Positions 1 through 7,745 of a DNA stretch of 64,000 nt are shown here, piece after piece. Made by a program: the position numbers and the translations under genes. Location of the stretch: positions 310,001 through 374,000 of the forward strand of contig CAWIIX010000005.1 of NCBI GenBank assembly GCA_963836195.1, read 5' to 3'. Under the pieces are notes generated by a model, which saw only the letters and a program-made list of their open reading frames with translations, ran no database searches and had not been told where the DNA came from. This stretch comes from Trebonia sp963836195. Lineage in GTDB: Bacteria > Actinomycetota > Actinomycetes > Streptosporangiales > Streptosporangiaceae. The first letter of the stretch is position 1; each line of letters begins with the position of its first letter.

Positions 1-2
1 GG

Positions 3-173
3 CGCCCCGTCGTCGCCCCGCAGATCTACTGGACGTGGTCGCTGGTGTGGCGCCGGGCCGAGGCCCGCGGCTCGGTCTTGTCGGTCGTCGACGCCCTCCG
101 TGACGACAGCCGCGATCACGGGATCCACGGCCCCGACGCCTGGCTGCCGGCGGACGACCCGCACCGGGGCTAA
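3..173 (+). CDS. LysR-type regulator, C-terminal end only
   Basis: This open frame enters from the left edge and stops with TAA at 171-173, so only the last 56 residues are present. The sequence includes APQIYWTWSLVWRR, which resembles the last strand of the co-inducer-binding domain of actinomycete LysR regulators. The DNA-binding domain lies outside the window. The next gene, an SDR at 453, is in the same orientation, so a regulator-target link is possible, although LysR genes are more often divergent from their target. The 279 nt up to the SDR contain short degenerate CGCTGNC repeats around 248-297 and no gene. Confidence 0.55.
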   Translation, partial: RPVVAPQIYWTWSLVWRRAEARGSVLSVVDALRDDSRDHGIHGPDAWLPADDPHRG

Positions 174-452
174 TCCGGCGGCACCGTTAGCGCCCGGCGG
201 CACCGCCGCGCCTGCCGCCCCTCACTGCCCCGCACTGTGAGGCTGCCAGTCGCTGACCAGCGCTGCCCGTCGCTGCCCGCCGCTGACCTGCGCTGGGAGC
301 CTGCATCTAGCAGCTGCGAGCGAGCAGGTCCCGGCGCGGGCTCCGCCCGCCGTTGACTTCAGCAGGGCGCCGGCTTAGTGTCCTTATCAAGTAGTTGACC
401 GGTCGGCTAGTAACGGTCGAGCGAGATAATCATCCTCACGGAATAGGTCATC

Positions 453-1166
453 ATGAACACTCAGTACCAGAAGGTCGCAGTCGTCACCGGTGCCTCGCAG
501 GGACTCGGCGCCAGCATCGTCGACGCCTACCGCAAGCTGGGCTACGCCGTCGTCGCCACCTCGCGCAGCATTACCCCCTCCGGCGACCCGGGGATCCTCA
601 CCGTCCAGGGCGACATCGCCGACCCGGCCACCGCCGAGCGGGTCATCGCGGCCGGCGTCGCGCAGTTCGGCCGGATCGACACTCTGGTCAACAACGCGGG
701 CATCTTCGTGGCCAAGCCGTTCACCGACTACACGCAGGACGACTACGCCGCCACGACCGGCGTGAACCTGGCCGGCTTCTTCCGCATCACCCAGCTCGCG
801 ATCGAGCAGATGCTCGTGCACGGCGGCGGCCACATCGTGAACGTGACCACCAGCCTGGTCGATCACGCCAACTCCCAGGTTCCGTCGGCGCTGGCCTCGC
901 TGACCAAGGGCGGCCTGCAGTCCGCCACCAAGTCGCTCGCGATCGAGTACGCCACCCGCGGCATCCGCGTCAACGCGGTCTCGCCCGGCATCATCAAGAC
1001 CCCGATGCACCCCGAGGAGAACCACCAGTTCCTCGCGGCCCTGCACCCGGTCGCCCGGATGGGCGAGTCGAGCGACGTCGCCGAGGCGGTCGTCTACCTG
1101 GAGAACGCGCCCTTCGTCACCGGCGAGATCCTGCACGTGGACGGCGGCGTGAGCGCCGGTCACTGA
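453..1166 (+). CDS. SDR-family oxidoreductase lacking the catalytic tyrosine
   Basis: This 237-residue protein is of normal length for a classical short-chain dehydrogenase. It has the nucleotide-binding TGASQGLG motif near residue 13 and the NNAG motif near residue 80. The usual YxxxK catalytic pair reads ASLTK, so lysine is kept and tyrosine is alanine. The rest of the region (KSLAIEY, VNAVSPGIIKTP) is typical. The protein should bind NAD(P) but may lack ordinary dehydrogenase chemistry. The ATG at 453 puts the TGxxxGxG motif at the expected distance; a weak GGAA lies upstream. It stands alone, downstream of the LysR fragment. Confidence 0.85.
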   Translation: MNTQYQKVAVVTGASQGLGASIVDAYRKLGYAVVATSRSITPSGDPGILTVQGDIADPATAERVIAAGVAQFGRIDTLVNNAGIFVAKPFTDYTQDDYAATTGVNLAGFFRITQLAIEQMLVHGGGHIVNVTTSLVDHANSQVPSALASLTKGGLQSATKSLAIEYATRGIRVNAVSPGIIKTPMHPEENHQFLAALHPVARMGESSDVAEAVVYLENAPFVTGEILHVDGGVSAGH

Positions 1167-1248
1167 CCCGAAGTTCGTCTGCTCCTTCTCGCTCGTCACG
1201 GCCGCCGGCCTCGCCGGCGGCCGTGACGCCGTCCCGGGCCGCCCGGCC

Positions 1249-1894
1249 TCAGGCGTTGAGGTAGGTCAGCACCGCCAGGACGCGGCGGTTGGCGTCCTCG
1301 GCCGGGTACAGGTCGAGCTTGGTGAAGATGCTGCCGATGTGCTTGCTGATCGCCTTCTCCGTGACCACCAGCCGGGCGGCGATGCCGGCGTTGCTGTGTC
1401 CCTCGGCCATCAGCCCGAGGACCTCGCGCTCGCGCGCGGTGAGCCGGCCCAGCCGCTCATCTCGCTCGTGCCGGGCCAGCAGCTGCGACACGACCTCGGG
1501 ATCCATCGCGGTGCCGCCGCCGGCCACGGTGCGCACCGCCTCGATGAACCCGAGCACGTCGGAGACCCGGTCCTTGAGCAGGTAGCCGAGGCCGCCCGGT
1601 GCCGGCCGAGAGCAGCTCCCGGGCGTAGAGCTGCTCGACGTGCTGGGACAGCACCAGCACCGGCAGTCCCGGCAGTTGCGCGCGGGCCTCGATCGCCGCC
1701 CGCAGCCCCTCGTCGGTGAAGGTAGGCGGCAGCCGCACATCCACCACCGCCACGTCAGGCCGATGGCGCACCAGCGCGCTCAGCAGTTCCGGCCCGCTCT
1801 CGACGGCCGCCACAACCTCCATGTCGTACGCGCTGAGCAGCCGGATCAGGCCGTCCCGGAGAAGGGTCAGGTCCTCGCCAAGGACAACGCGCAC
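1249..1894 (-). pseudogene. NarL/LuxR-family response regulator, frameshifted
   Basis: The N-terminal part, read from the GTG at 1894, is a receiver domain (VVLGEDLTLLRDGL, acceptor Asp in VAVVDVRLP). The C-terminal part, ending at 1249, is a LuxR helix-turn-helix (LTAREREVLGLMAEG, VVTEKAISKHI). The two halves lie in different frames. The switch falls at about 1590-1605, inside the GGLGYLLKDRV segment that normally joins them, within a GC-rich run. One base indel would restore a protein of about 214 residues, so this may be a sequencing error. The start overlaps the 3' end of the histidine kinase gene by 28 nt, so they form a two-component pair on one transcript. Confidence 0.8.
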
Positions 1895-3129
1895 GGCAGC
1901 TCCATGGTCACCTGGGTCGGCCCGCCGGGCGGGCTGGTCACCGCGACCATACCGTCGAAGGCCTTCAGCCGCCGCTCGACGCCCTGCAGCCCGCCGCCCG
2001 CGCGCGGGTGCGCGCCGCCCGCGCCGTCGTCGCCGACGATCGCGACCAGCCGCCCGTCGTCGTACTCGAGCTGGGCCCAGGCCCGGCTCGCGCCGCTGTG
2101 CTTGACCACGTTGGCGAGCGCCTCGGCGATGGCGAAGTAGGCAGCGGACTCGACCGGGGCGGACGGGCGGGCGGGCAGGTCGATGTGCACGTCAACCGGG
2201 AGCGGCAGGCTGAGCGCGAGCGCGCGCACGGCCCCGTCGAGGCCGCGCTCGGCCAGCGCCGGCGGGTGGATGCCGCGCACCAGCGCCCGCAGCTCGGACA
2301 GCGCCTGGCCGCTGGATTCGCGCGCCTCCGCCAGCAGCGTCAGCGCCAGGTCCGGGTTCTCCCTGACCATCTGCTCGGCGAAGCCGATGTTCATGCCGAG
2401 GGCGACCAGCCGGGCCTGCGCCCCGTCGTGCAGGTCGCGCTCGATCCGGCGCAGCTCCGCCGCCGACGCGTCGACCGCGTCCCAGCGGGACTCGGTCAGC
2501 TCGCCCACCCGGGCCGCCATCTCCTTCCTGGTCGGCGCCAGCAGCGACGACGAGGCGATGGCGCGAACCTTGAGCAGCCACGGCCCGGCGATGGCGCAGG
2601 CCGGGAGCATGCCGAGCAGGAGCACCTGGAGCAGGAAACCGTGCGGGGCCGCACCGCCCCATCCGTCCACCACCGTCCCGTAATCGGCCACCACGGTCCA
2701 GGTGAAGGCGACCAGCATGAACGCCGGGAGCAGCCCCAGGACCACGCTGACCGGCACGTTGACCAGCGTCCAGAGCAGATCCCGCCAGGTCGCGGGGTCG
2801 CCCAGAACCCACCCGCAGCGCCGGAACGCCCGCGTGAACCGATTAGACGGCTTGGACGACCGGGACCGGTACGGCGCCGCGATCGTCACCCCCGACCACT
2901 CGCGCGCCCAGCGCCGCTGCCGCTCGGCCTGCCGGCGCACCGCCAGCAGGCTCTTGGGCGCGAGCACCACCCCGAGCCCGGCCGGCAGCAGCAGAACGCA
3001 GAACACGGAGACGACCAGCAACGGGAGCCAGGCCACGGCGGTGGCCGCCACGGCCATGCCCCGCAGGCACGTCCGCAGCGTGTGCCGGACAACCCACACC
3101 ATGGTGTCGCCAACGCCCATCATCGCCAT
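1867..3129 (-). CDS. NarL-type sensor histidine kinase (HisKA_3)
   Basis: This 420-residue membrane kinase has hydrophobic segments near residues 25-58, 118-148 and 163-190. A HisKA_3 dimerisation domain follows, with the phospho-acceptor at His234 in IERDLHDGAQARLV. The C-terminal HATPase domain carries N-box residues around EALANVVKHSG and a glycine-rich GDDGAGG box. It should autophosphorylate and pass phosphate to the regulator encoded immediately downstream, which overlaps it by 28 nt. The N-terminal half looks like the short sensor domain common in actinomycete NarL-type kinases; the signal is unknown. Two further ATGs lie within the first four codons, so the exact start is uncertain by a few residues. 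Confidence 0.9.
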   Translation of the reverse strand: MAMMGVGDTMVWVVRHTLRTCLRGMAVAATAVAWLPLLVVSVFCVLLLPAGLGVVLAPKSLLAVRRQAERQRRWAREWSGVTIAAPYRSRSSKPSNRFTRAFRRCGWVLGDPATWRDLLWTLVNVPVSVVLGLLPAFMLVAFTWTVVADYGTVVDGWGGAAPHGFLLQVLLLGMLPACAIAGPWLLKVRAIASSSLLAPTRKEMAARVGELTESRWDAVDASAAELRRIERDLHDGAQARLVALGMNIGFAEQMVRENPDLALTLLAEARESSGQALSELRALVRGIHPPALAERGLDGAVRALALSLPLPVDVHIDLPARPSAPVESAAYFAIAEALANVVKHSGASRAWAQLEYDDGRLVAIVGDDGAGGAHPRAGGGLQGVERRLKAFDGMVAVTSPPGGPTQVTMELPCALSLART

Positions 3130-3237
3130 CTCCGCACCGCTCGACGCCGTTTCCGGCGCGGCCCCGGCCTCACCGAGGCGAGGCGGCGGCTGCGCCTTCC
3201 CTATTGTGGGCGCAGACGGCGGTCGCGCTCAGTGGTG

Positions 3238-4053
3238 CTAACCCCCCTCTTCGACCCAGCCGCGCAGCATCGCCAGGTGCTGGGGGAGCGCGACCTCGGG
3301 GGCGGCGATCTCGGGGTGCCAGCGTTTCTCCCACTCGACCGACACCCAGCCCTGGTAACCGCCGGCCGACAGCAGGCCGAGCATGTCGCGGACGGGCACC
3401 TCTCCGTCGCCGAGCAGCACCAGCTGCCAGCCGTCGTCACGGCCGTCGTCGGGCCGGGAGTCCTTGACCTGGGCGAGCAGAAGGCGCCGGCCGAGATTGG
3501 CCCAGACGTCGGCCGCCCGCTCGCCCATCCGGTGCGGGTGATGGCTGTCCCACACCGCGCCGACGGCGGCCGAATCGACCAGCGCCAGCAGCTCGGCCAC
3601 CACGGCCGAGGCCGAGAACGCGTCGTGGGTCTCCACGCCGATGGCGACGCCGAGCCGCCCGGCGGCCGGGGCCGCCTCCTCGAGCACCCGCGCGGCCGCC
3701 TCCAGCCCCGCCCGGCGGCCCGGCCCGTCGCCGGGCAGCGGGCCGCCGAAGACGCGCACCAGCGGCGCCTCCCAGTCGCTGGCCAGCTCCAGGAACCGGC
3801 GCAGCTCGGGGCCGGGGTCCTCCCCGGTGAGCCGGATGGAGCTGTCGACCGCCACCGCCGGGAGCCCGGCCGCGGCGAGAGTCCGCTTGACCCGGGCGCG
3901 GGCCTCGGCCGGCATCCCCGGGTCGATCAGCTCGCCGTCGATGAGCCGCAGCTCGACGCCGGCGTACCCCCACGAGCGGCCGAGCGACACGGCCGTGGCC
4001 AGGTCGGCGTCCGGGAACGCCAGGGTGCTGAAGGCGATGCGCGAAGTGTCGAT
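3238..4053 (-). CDS. Xylose isomerase-like TIM barrel protein (sugar phosphate isomerase/epimerase)
   Basis: This protein resembles the AP_endonuc_2 superfamily: GYAGVELR, later a conserved Glu in GVETHDAF, a GAVWDSHHPH motif and a C-terminal WVSVEWEKRW. It probably isomerises or epimerises a sugar or polyol using a metal ion. The first conventional start is GTG at 3990, but that would remove the first barrel strand and has no ribosome binding site. The frame stays open further upstream, and the 21 extra codons encode RIAFSTLAFPDADLATA, the expected first strand. An AGGAG at 4060-4064 lies 6 nt before an ATC codon at 4053-4051. No ATG, GTG or TTG occurs between there and the upstream in-frame stop. 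I therefore use the ATC; a shorter 250-residue GTG form is the conservative alternative. Confidence 0.75.
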   Translation of the reverse strand: MDTSRIAFSTLAFPDADLATAVSLGRSWGYAGVELRLIDGELIDPGMPAEARARVKRTLAAAGLPAVAVDSSIRLTGEDPGPELRRFLELASDWEAPLVRVFGGPLPGDGPGRRAGLEAAARVLEEAAPAAGRLGVAIGVETHDAFSASAVVAELLALVDSAAVGAVWDSHHPHRMGERAADVWANLGRRLLLAQVKDSRPDDGRDDGWQLVLLGDGEVPVRDMLGLLSAGGYQGWVSVEWEKRWHPEIAAPEVALPQHLAMLRGWVEEGG

Positions 4054-4201
4054 TGAGATCTCCTGTGACAGGGAGGCGGGGCGGCCTCATCTGCGCGACA
4101 TGGCAAGGCTAACGGGCCGGCGGCCATGGGCCGCCTGGCCCGTCATGGAGGGATACGCCTAGCGGGGGCGGCTAACCGGCGCTGCCGCGCGATGGCGCGG
4201 A

Positions 4202-5002
4202 TCAGCAGCCGTCGTAGGCCGACCAGTTGGACTGGCCTCCGGCCGCGATCGCGTTGTCGAACACCTGGTTCTGCTCGGCCACGCTGGCGTCGCCGAAGTC
4301 AGCCGGGTTCCCGCCGTACTCAGCCCAGGTCGAGGAGCTGAACTGGTACAGGCCGTAGTGCCCGCTGGAGTTCATGACCTGGCTGTTGCCGCCGGACTCG
4401 CTGGAGATCACGCACTCCTGAAAGGAGCCCGAGCCGGTGTAGGTGCTCGCGCTCTGCGCGGGCGCGGCGACCGCAGTCGACGCCTGCGACGTGGTTGCCG
4501 CCTGCTCCGCGCTGGCCTGGACGACCGGGGCGGGGGCCGGCCCCAGCTGCGAGGGCGCGGCCGGGATCCGCGCGGGCTTGACCGGAACGGTCAGCACCTG
4601 CCCGGCGCCGACGCTGTTCGCCCAGCGGATCTTGTCCCGGTTGGCCCAGTACAGGACCGGCCACGCGCCCGGGTCGTGGTAGACCTTCCCGGCGATCGCG
4701 CTGAGGGTGTCGCCGGACCGGACGGTGTACTTGGCGGGCAGGCTCGCCGCCGCCTTGAGCACGGCCGCCTGGGGCTGCGCCGCGACCGGGTGAATCGCCG
4801 CCAGCAGCTCGGCGTTGGTGACCTTCCACGATTGCCCGGCCGACTCGGAATGGCCGGAGAGCGTGCTCGCGAGGGCCGGGCTCGGGATCAACTGGGCCGA
4901 CAAAGTAATCGCCGCGGCTACCCCGAGGAGGGCGGGCGCGGCGGCGTGTGACAGCCGGTGGGAAATGCGGAAATTCGTTGGTTTCTTGCGATGGCGGCCC
5001 AA
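4202..5002 (-). CDS. Secreted LysM plus RPF-domain protein (resuscitation-promoting factor-like), copy 1
   Basis: The protein has an Arg/Lys-rich N terminus (MGRHRKKP), a hydrophobic signal segment ending near SPALA, a LysM domain (YTVRSGDTLSAIAGKVYHD), a Pro/Ala/Gln/Ser-rich linker and a C-terminal RPF or transglycosylase-like domain with SSESGGN, where Glu is the expected catalytic residue. It should bind and cleave peptidoglycan outside the cell during growth or germination. I choose the TTG at 5002: GGAAGGAG sits just upstream, it gives a compact signal peptide, and the paralogue at 10344-11141 has the same arrangement. A longer ATG frame from 5116 would only translate the conserved leader. 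Confidence 0.85.
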   Translation of the reverse strand: MGRHRKKPTNFRISHRLSHAAAPALLGVAAAITLSAQLIPSPALASTLSGHSESAGQSWKVTNAELLAAIHPVAAQPQAAVLKAAASLPAKYTVRSGDTLSAIAGKVYHDPGAWPVLYWANRDKIRWANSVGAGQVLTVPVKPARIPAAPSQLGPAPAPVVQASAEQAATTSQASTAVAAPAQSASTYTGSGSFQECVISSESGGNSQVMNSSGHYGLYQFSSSTWAEYGGNPADFGDASVAEQNQVFDNAIAAGGQSNWSAYDGC

Positions 5003-5103
5003 AGGGCTCCTTCCCGCGAAGTTCGCGCTCACTGGGAAGGCCGGACGGGGAACGTCTTGGCTCGCTCGCCCCCCGTGGCCCTCGGAGCGCCTGACATCAC
5101 GGA
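5003..5103 (-). promoter_or_regulatory. Conserved structured 5' leader of RPF gene 1
   Basis: This stretch aligns closely with the leader of the second RPF gene (11142-11245), including shared blocks GGCGCTC, TCCGGCCTTCC and GAGCGCGAACTTCGCG. Next to the start, CCTTCCC at 5034-5040 can pair with GGGAAGG at 5009-5015. This encloses a CGCGA/TCGCG hairpin and buries the ribosome binding site at 5007-5012. Some actinobacterial rpf genes are controlled by c-di-AMP (ydaO-type) riboswitches, but I do not recognise that consensus here. I therefore call it a candidate cis-regulatory RNA of unknown ligand. Confidence 0.5.
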
Positions 5104-5209
5104 AGCGTAAATGCATAATGCGCTAATCCGCAAAAAATTGGCAAAAATGGTTTTCGTTGCTAAACTTCACGATTTCCTCCAGCCATATGCCTCTGACCAG
5201 GGTTTTTAT

Positions 5210-5226
5210 GGCCGATCAGATCGGCC
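5210..5226. promoter_or_regulatory. Perfect 7-bp palindrome in divergent intergenic region
   Basis: GGCCGAT and ATCGGCC flank a 3-nt spacer. The site lies in the 5103-5398 gap between the divergent RPF gene and TPR gene, in an otherwise AT-richer stretch (5110-5260), which suits an operator. No other gene is visible in this gap. Confidence 0.4.
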
Positions 5227-5398
5227 GCCCGCCGCAATTTGTTACCTTAATCACGGCTTTCTGACGACCCCGTTTGCCGGGGTGTCGCCTGATTTGCGGT
5301 CTAGACTCGGTGAACTATGGTGCGTGTGATGCCGTGGGGGTCAGAGATGAACGAGGCTGCGAGAGGCCGGCCGGCGTGCCCGCAAGGCCATCGCCCAA

Positions 5399-6049
5399 GT
5401 GGAGAAGCGCGTCGCTTACGCCGAGCGGCGGTTCGGCCCCGGCGACCGCCGGACCCTGCGGACCCGGACCCACCTGGCCAGCGCGTATCACGAGGCGGGG
5501 CGCACCGGTGAGGCGATGGCGATGCTGGAGCAGATCGCCGCCGACGCCGAGCGCCTTCTCGGCCCCGCGCACACGGACACCCTGCACGCGCGGATGACGC
5601 TGGCCTTCGGGTACCGGGAAAGGGGTGACACGGCCGAGGCCATCCCGGCGCTTGAGCAGATCGCGGCCGACTGCGAGCGCTTCTTCGGCCCCGGTCACGA
5701 GGACACCCTGACCGCCCGGGCCTATCTAGCCCTCTGCTACCGGGAGGTCGGGCGCACCGGCGAGGCGATCGCGATACTCGACCAGATCGCCCCGCAGAGC
5801 GAGAGTTTCCTGCGCCCGGACCACCCCCTCGGCACCATCGACCGGTTGGAGATGGCGCCCCTGTACGCCGCGGCGGGGCGTACCGAGGAGGCCATCGGCG
5901 CCGCCGAGTGGGGCGTCGCCGACCGCGAGCGCAGCTGCGGCCCGGCCGATCCGCTCACGATCGCCGCCCGCGCCCTGCTGGCCGACCTGTACCGGACGGC
6001 GGGTCGCGCCGGAGAGGCGGCCGTGCTTGAACAGGCCGGAGGACAGTGA
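5399..6049 (+). CDS. Tetratricopeptide-repeat protein
   Basis: This 216-residue protein contains about four TPR-like units of the Kinesin light chain/FxSxx type. The recurring pattern is GPxHxDTLxAR..LAxxYREAGRTGEAIxxLEQIAADxER, at roughly residues 10-50, 52-95, 96-140 and 150-200. Such repeats bind other proteins. No signal peptide or other domain is seen. The start is GTG at 5399. Codons immediately before it in the same frame (RRARKAIAQ) also look like coding sequence, and an ATG at 5347 in another frame reads MNEAARGR, so the true N terminus may be longer with a base indel near 5370. Partner and function are unknown. Confidence 0.7.
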   Translation: MEKRVAYAERRFGPGDRRTLRTRTHLASAYHEAGRTGEAMAMLEQIAADAERLLGPAHTDTLHARMTLAFGYRERGDTAEAIPALEQIAADCERFFGPGHEDTLTARAYLALCYREVGRTGEAIAILDQIAPQSESFLRPDHPLGTIDRLEMAPLYAAAGRTEEAIGAAEWGVADRERSCGPADPLTIAARALLADLYRTAGRAGEAAVLEQAGGQ

Positions 6050-6097
6050 CATCGGTCCGTCTGGCGCCGGGGGCAGGTGCCCGCCCTGTCACCCTGA

Positions 6098-6399
6098 TCA
6101 CGGCCTCCTGGCGACCCCGCCGTAGCAGTTCACCTCGGACGGCGCCGGCCGGGGACCGTCGCCCGCCGGGCGCCACTCCGAGACGAGGACCACACCCGGG
6201 GGCACCAGTTCCAGGCCGGCGAACGCGAGTCGCGCGAACTCGTCGGAGTTGCGGGCCTGGGCCGAGAGGCCGGCCCCGCGCATGGTGCGCTGCCCCGGTC
6301 CCGATGTCAAGGAACTGCCGGATGCCCGCCTCGGCCGCCAGGTACCTGACCGAGCGGCCGTGAGACGTCGACCTCTGGCAGCGCGGCGGGATTCTCCAT
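6098..6399 (-). pseudogene. Decayed DUF574 SAM-dependent methyltransferase
   Basis: Three pieces of a DUF574 (PF04672) methyltransferase remain in order but in different frames: an N terminus (MENPAALPEVDVSRP, from 6399), the motif I block YLAAEAGIRQFLDIGTG, and the C terminus LELVPPGVVLVSEWRP ending at 6098. The parts between them, about 50 and 150 residues in the intact copy at 41355-42185, are missing. Two internal deletions therefore explain it, and a sequencing error does not. No functional product is expected. Confidence 0.75.
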
Positions 6400-6461
6400 C
6401 GGGGGAGACCCTTCAATCGAGCCGCGCGGGCGCTGCCCGCCTCCACCCCCCGACGCTGAGA

Positions 6462-7288
6462 CTATCGGTCGACGGGCAGCAGTTGCTCGGCCGAGCACCA
6501 CCAGCTGGTCCGCCCGTCGACCGGGGCGGTCTGCATCGGCGCGTGATCACGCGGGCAGAGGGCGCCCCGGCGCCGGTACGGGATGATCGTGAGGGCGTGC
6601 ACCCCTCCGTCGCGGAGGGCGGCCCTGATCGCGTCGCGGGTGGCCCGCAGCAGCCGGGCCTGGTCGGCCGGGGTCAGGCTGCTCGACCGCCCGCGCCGGG
6701 TGGATCCGGGCGCGCCAGAGGATCTCGTCGGCCAGCAGGTTGCCGATGCCCGCGATCCGGTGCTGGTCCATGATCCGCGCCTTGACCGGCGCCGAGCCGC
6801 CCGCCGCGAGCACCGCCCGGAACTGCGCGGGCGTGATCACCTGCGCGTCGGGCCCCAGCCGCTCGATCGGCGGGTTGAGCCTGATCGCGGCCGAGTCGCC
6901 GCGGGTCGACCAGCATGAGGCGCCCGCCGTCGGCGAACGTCACCGTGAAGCGGGCCCAGCGGTAGTCGCCCGGCTGGCGGCGGCCCTCCCAGTAGTCCCC
7001 GCCGTCGACCTCGGCCCCGTTCGCGTCGGCGATCACGATCTTGCCCGACATGCCGAGGTGAATGCCGAGCGTGACGTCATCGGTCGAGGCGCCGGTCGGG
7101 CACCAGATGCTCTTTCCCCGTCGCAGCGCGCCGATGAACTCGCCGCCGAGCAGCGCATGGCGGATCTCCCCCGGCGCGTGCGGGCGGGATACGTAGGAGT
7201 CGGAGTCGTCGACGTCGACGATCGGCCGCCACAGCGCCTTGCGCTCGATGACCGCCCGGGCCGACTCCACCTCCGGAAGTTCAGGCAT
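6462..7288 (-). pseudogene. Fpg/Nei-family DNA glycosylase with two frameshifts
   Basis: The gene starts with MPELPEVE, the invariant N terminus of the formamidopyrimidine-DNA glycosylase family; Pro after Met is the nucleophile and the Glu residues take part in catalysis. GAGAAG precedes the ATG. The H2TH region (VKARIMDQHRIAGIGNLLADEILW) is clear. The frame changes near 6885, after LMLVDPRRLG, and again near 6690, after HPARAVEQ. Following the shifts, the protein would run to a TAG at 6462-6464, about 275 residues. The C-terminal zinc-finger region keeps only some cysteines (LCPRD and WWCSAEQ), so it may not bind zinc. The protein would excise oxidised or ring-opened bases. Both indels could be sequence errors in GC-rich runs. 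Confidence 0.75.
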
Positions 7289-7327
7289 GTCACTTCTCCC
7301 TACCCGCGGTTCGCGGCGCCGGAACGC

Positions 7328-7370
7328 ACGACGGCGCCCCCGCGAGCGGGTGCTCGCGGGGGCGCGTCGT
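7328..7370. terminator. Very strong GC hairpin upstream of the Fpg-like gene
   Basis: A 14-bp perfect stem (7334-7347 with 7352-7365, loop GGGT) is extended by five more pairs (7328-7332 with 7366-7370) across a single bulged G. No T-run follows on either strand. Because it lies upstream of a minus-strand gene and no plus-strand gene ends nearby, it may act as an attenuator, a boundary or a stable 5' leader element. Confidence 0.5.
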
Positions 7371-7589
7371 GGCCGGCGCGCAGGTCGCCTCACGGCGAAA
7401 GGCGCAACATGGCTCCAGCCGGACGGTATTCCATGAAGGCAGTGAGTTGAGCCCGGGGGACACTAGCGCACCGACCGGGGGAAGAACGCCCGCCTGGCCG
7501 GCCCTATTCCGGGCGGCCTCGCCCCCGGCGGACGGGAACGGGGTCCGCGGAACCGCAGGCCGACGGCAACGTTGCGTCCACTTGCAGGT

Positions 7590-7690
7590 TCATGACATAA
7601 TGTTGCATGAAACTTGCTGAAAATGAGAAAATAATACATTTATTATTGCAAGAACTAGCGCACCGTGTTACATAAGGCGATGAACGCGGG
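7590..7690. other. AT-rich island in the Fpg/GH87 intergenic region
   Basis: The 7289-7745 gap contains no convincing gene. Apart from the GC hairpin at 7328-7370, it holds this sharply AT-rich block, very unlike the surrounding DNA. Within it, CTTGC (about 7613) and GCAAG (about 7648) form a widely spaced inverted repeat, and a good sigma-70-type promoter lies at its right end. The composition would favour DNA melting and nucleoid-protein or repressor binding ahead of the glucanase gene. Confidence 0.45.
7646..7674 (+). promoter_or_regulatory. Predicted sigma-70-type promoter for the GH87 gene
   Basis: TTGCAA at 7646-7651 and TACATA at 7669-7674 are separated by 17 nt. Transcription would begin near 7681, about 65 nt before the GTG start at 7746. 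The -35 box overlaps the GCAAG half of a possible operator. Confidence 0.5.
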
Positions 7691-7745
7691 AAAAAAGTAG
7701 ACATCGAGGTCCCCGCGCTCATGAGTCCATGGAAGGCGGTGGGCC

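Noticed and set aside
2008..4056. Very long open plus-strand frame opposite the kinase and isomerase genes
   Set aside because: Composition is Arg/Gly/His/Ala-rich with no domain, which is the usual antisense shadow in high-GC DNA; the minus-strand genes have clear motifs.
5003..5116. Longer ATG start for RPF copy 1 at 5116
   Set aside because: The extra 38 residues come from the conserved leader. The signal peptide starts naturally at the TTG at 5002, and the second copy supports this.
7334..7365. Ordinary terminator of a plus-strand gene
   Set aside because: No plus-strand gene ends before it, so a simple terminator role is unsupported although the hairpin is real.
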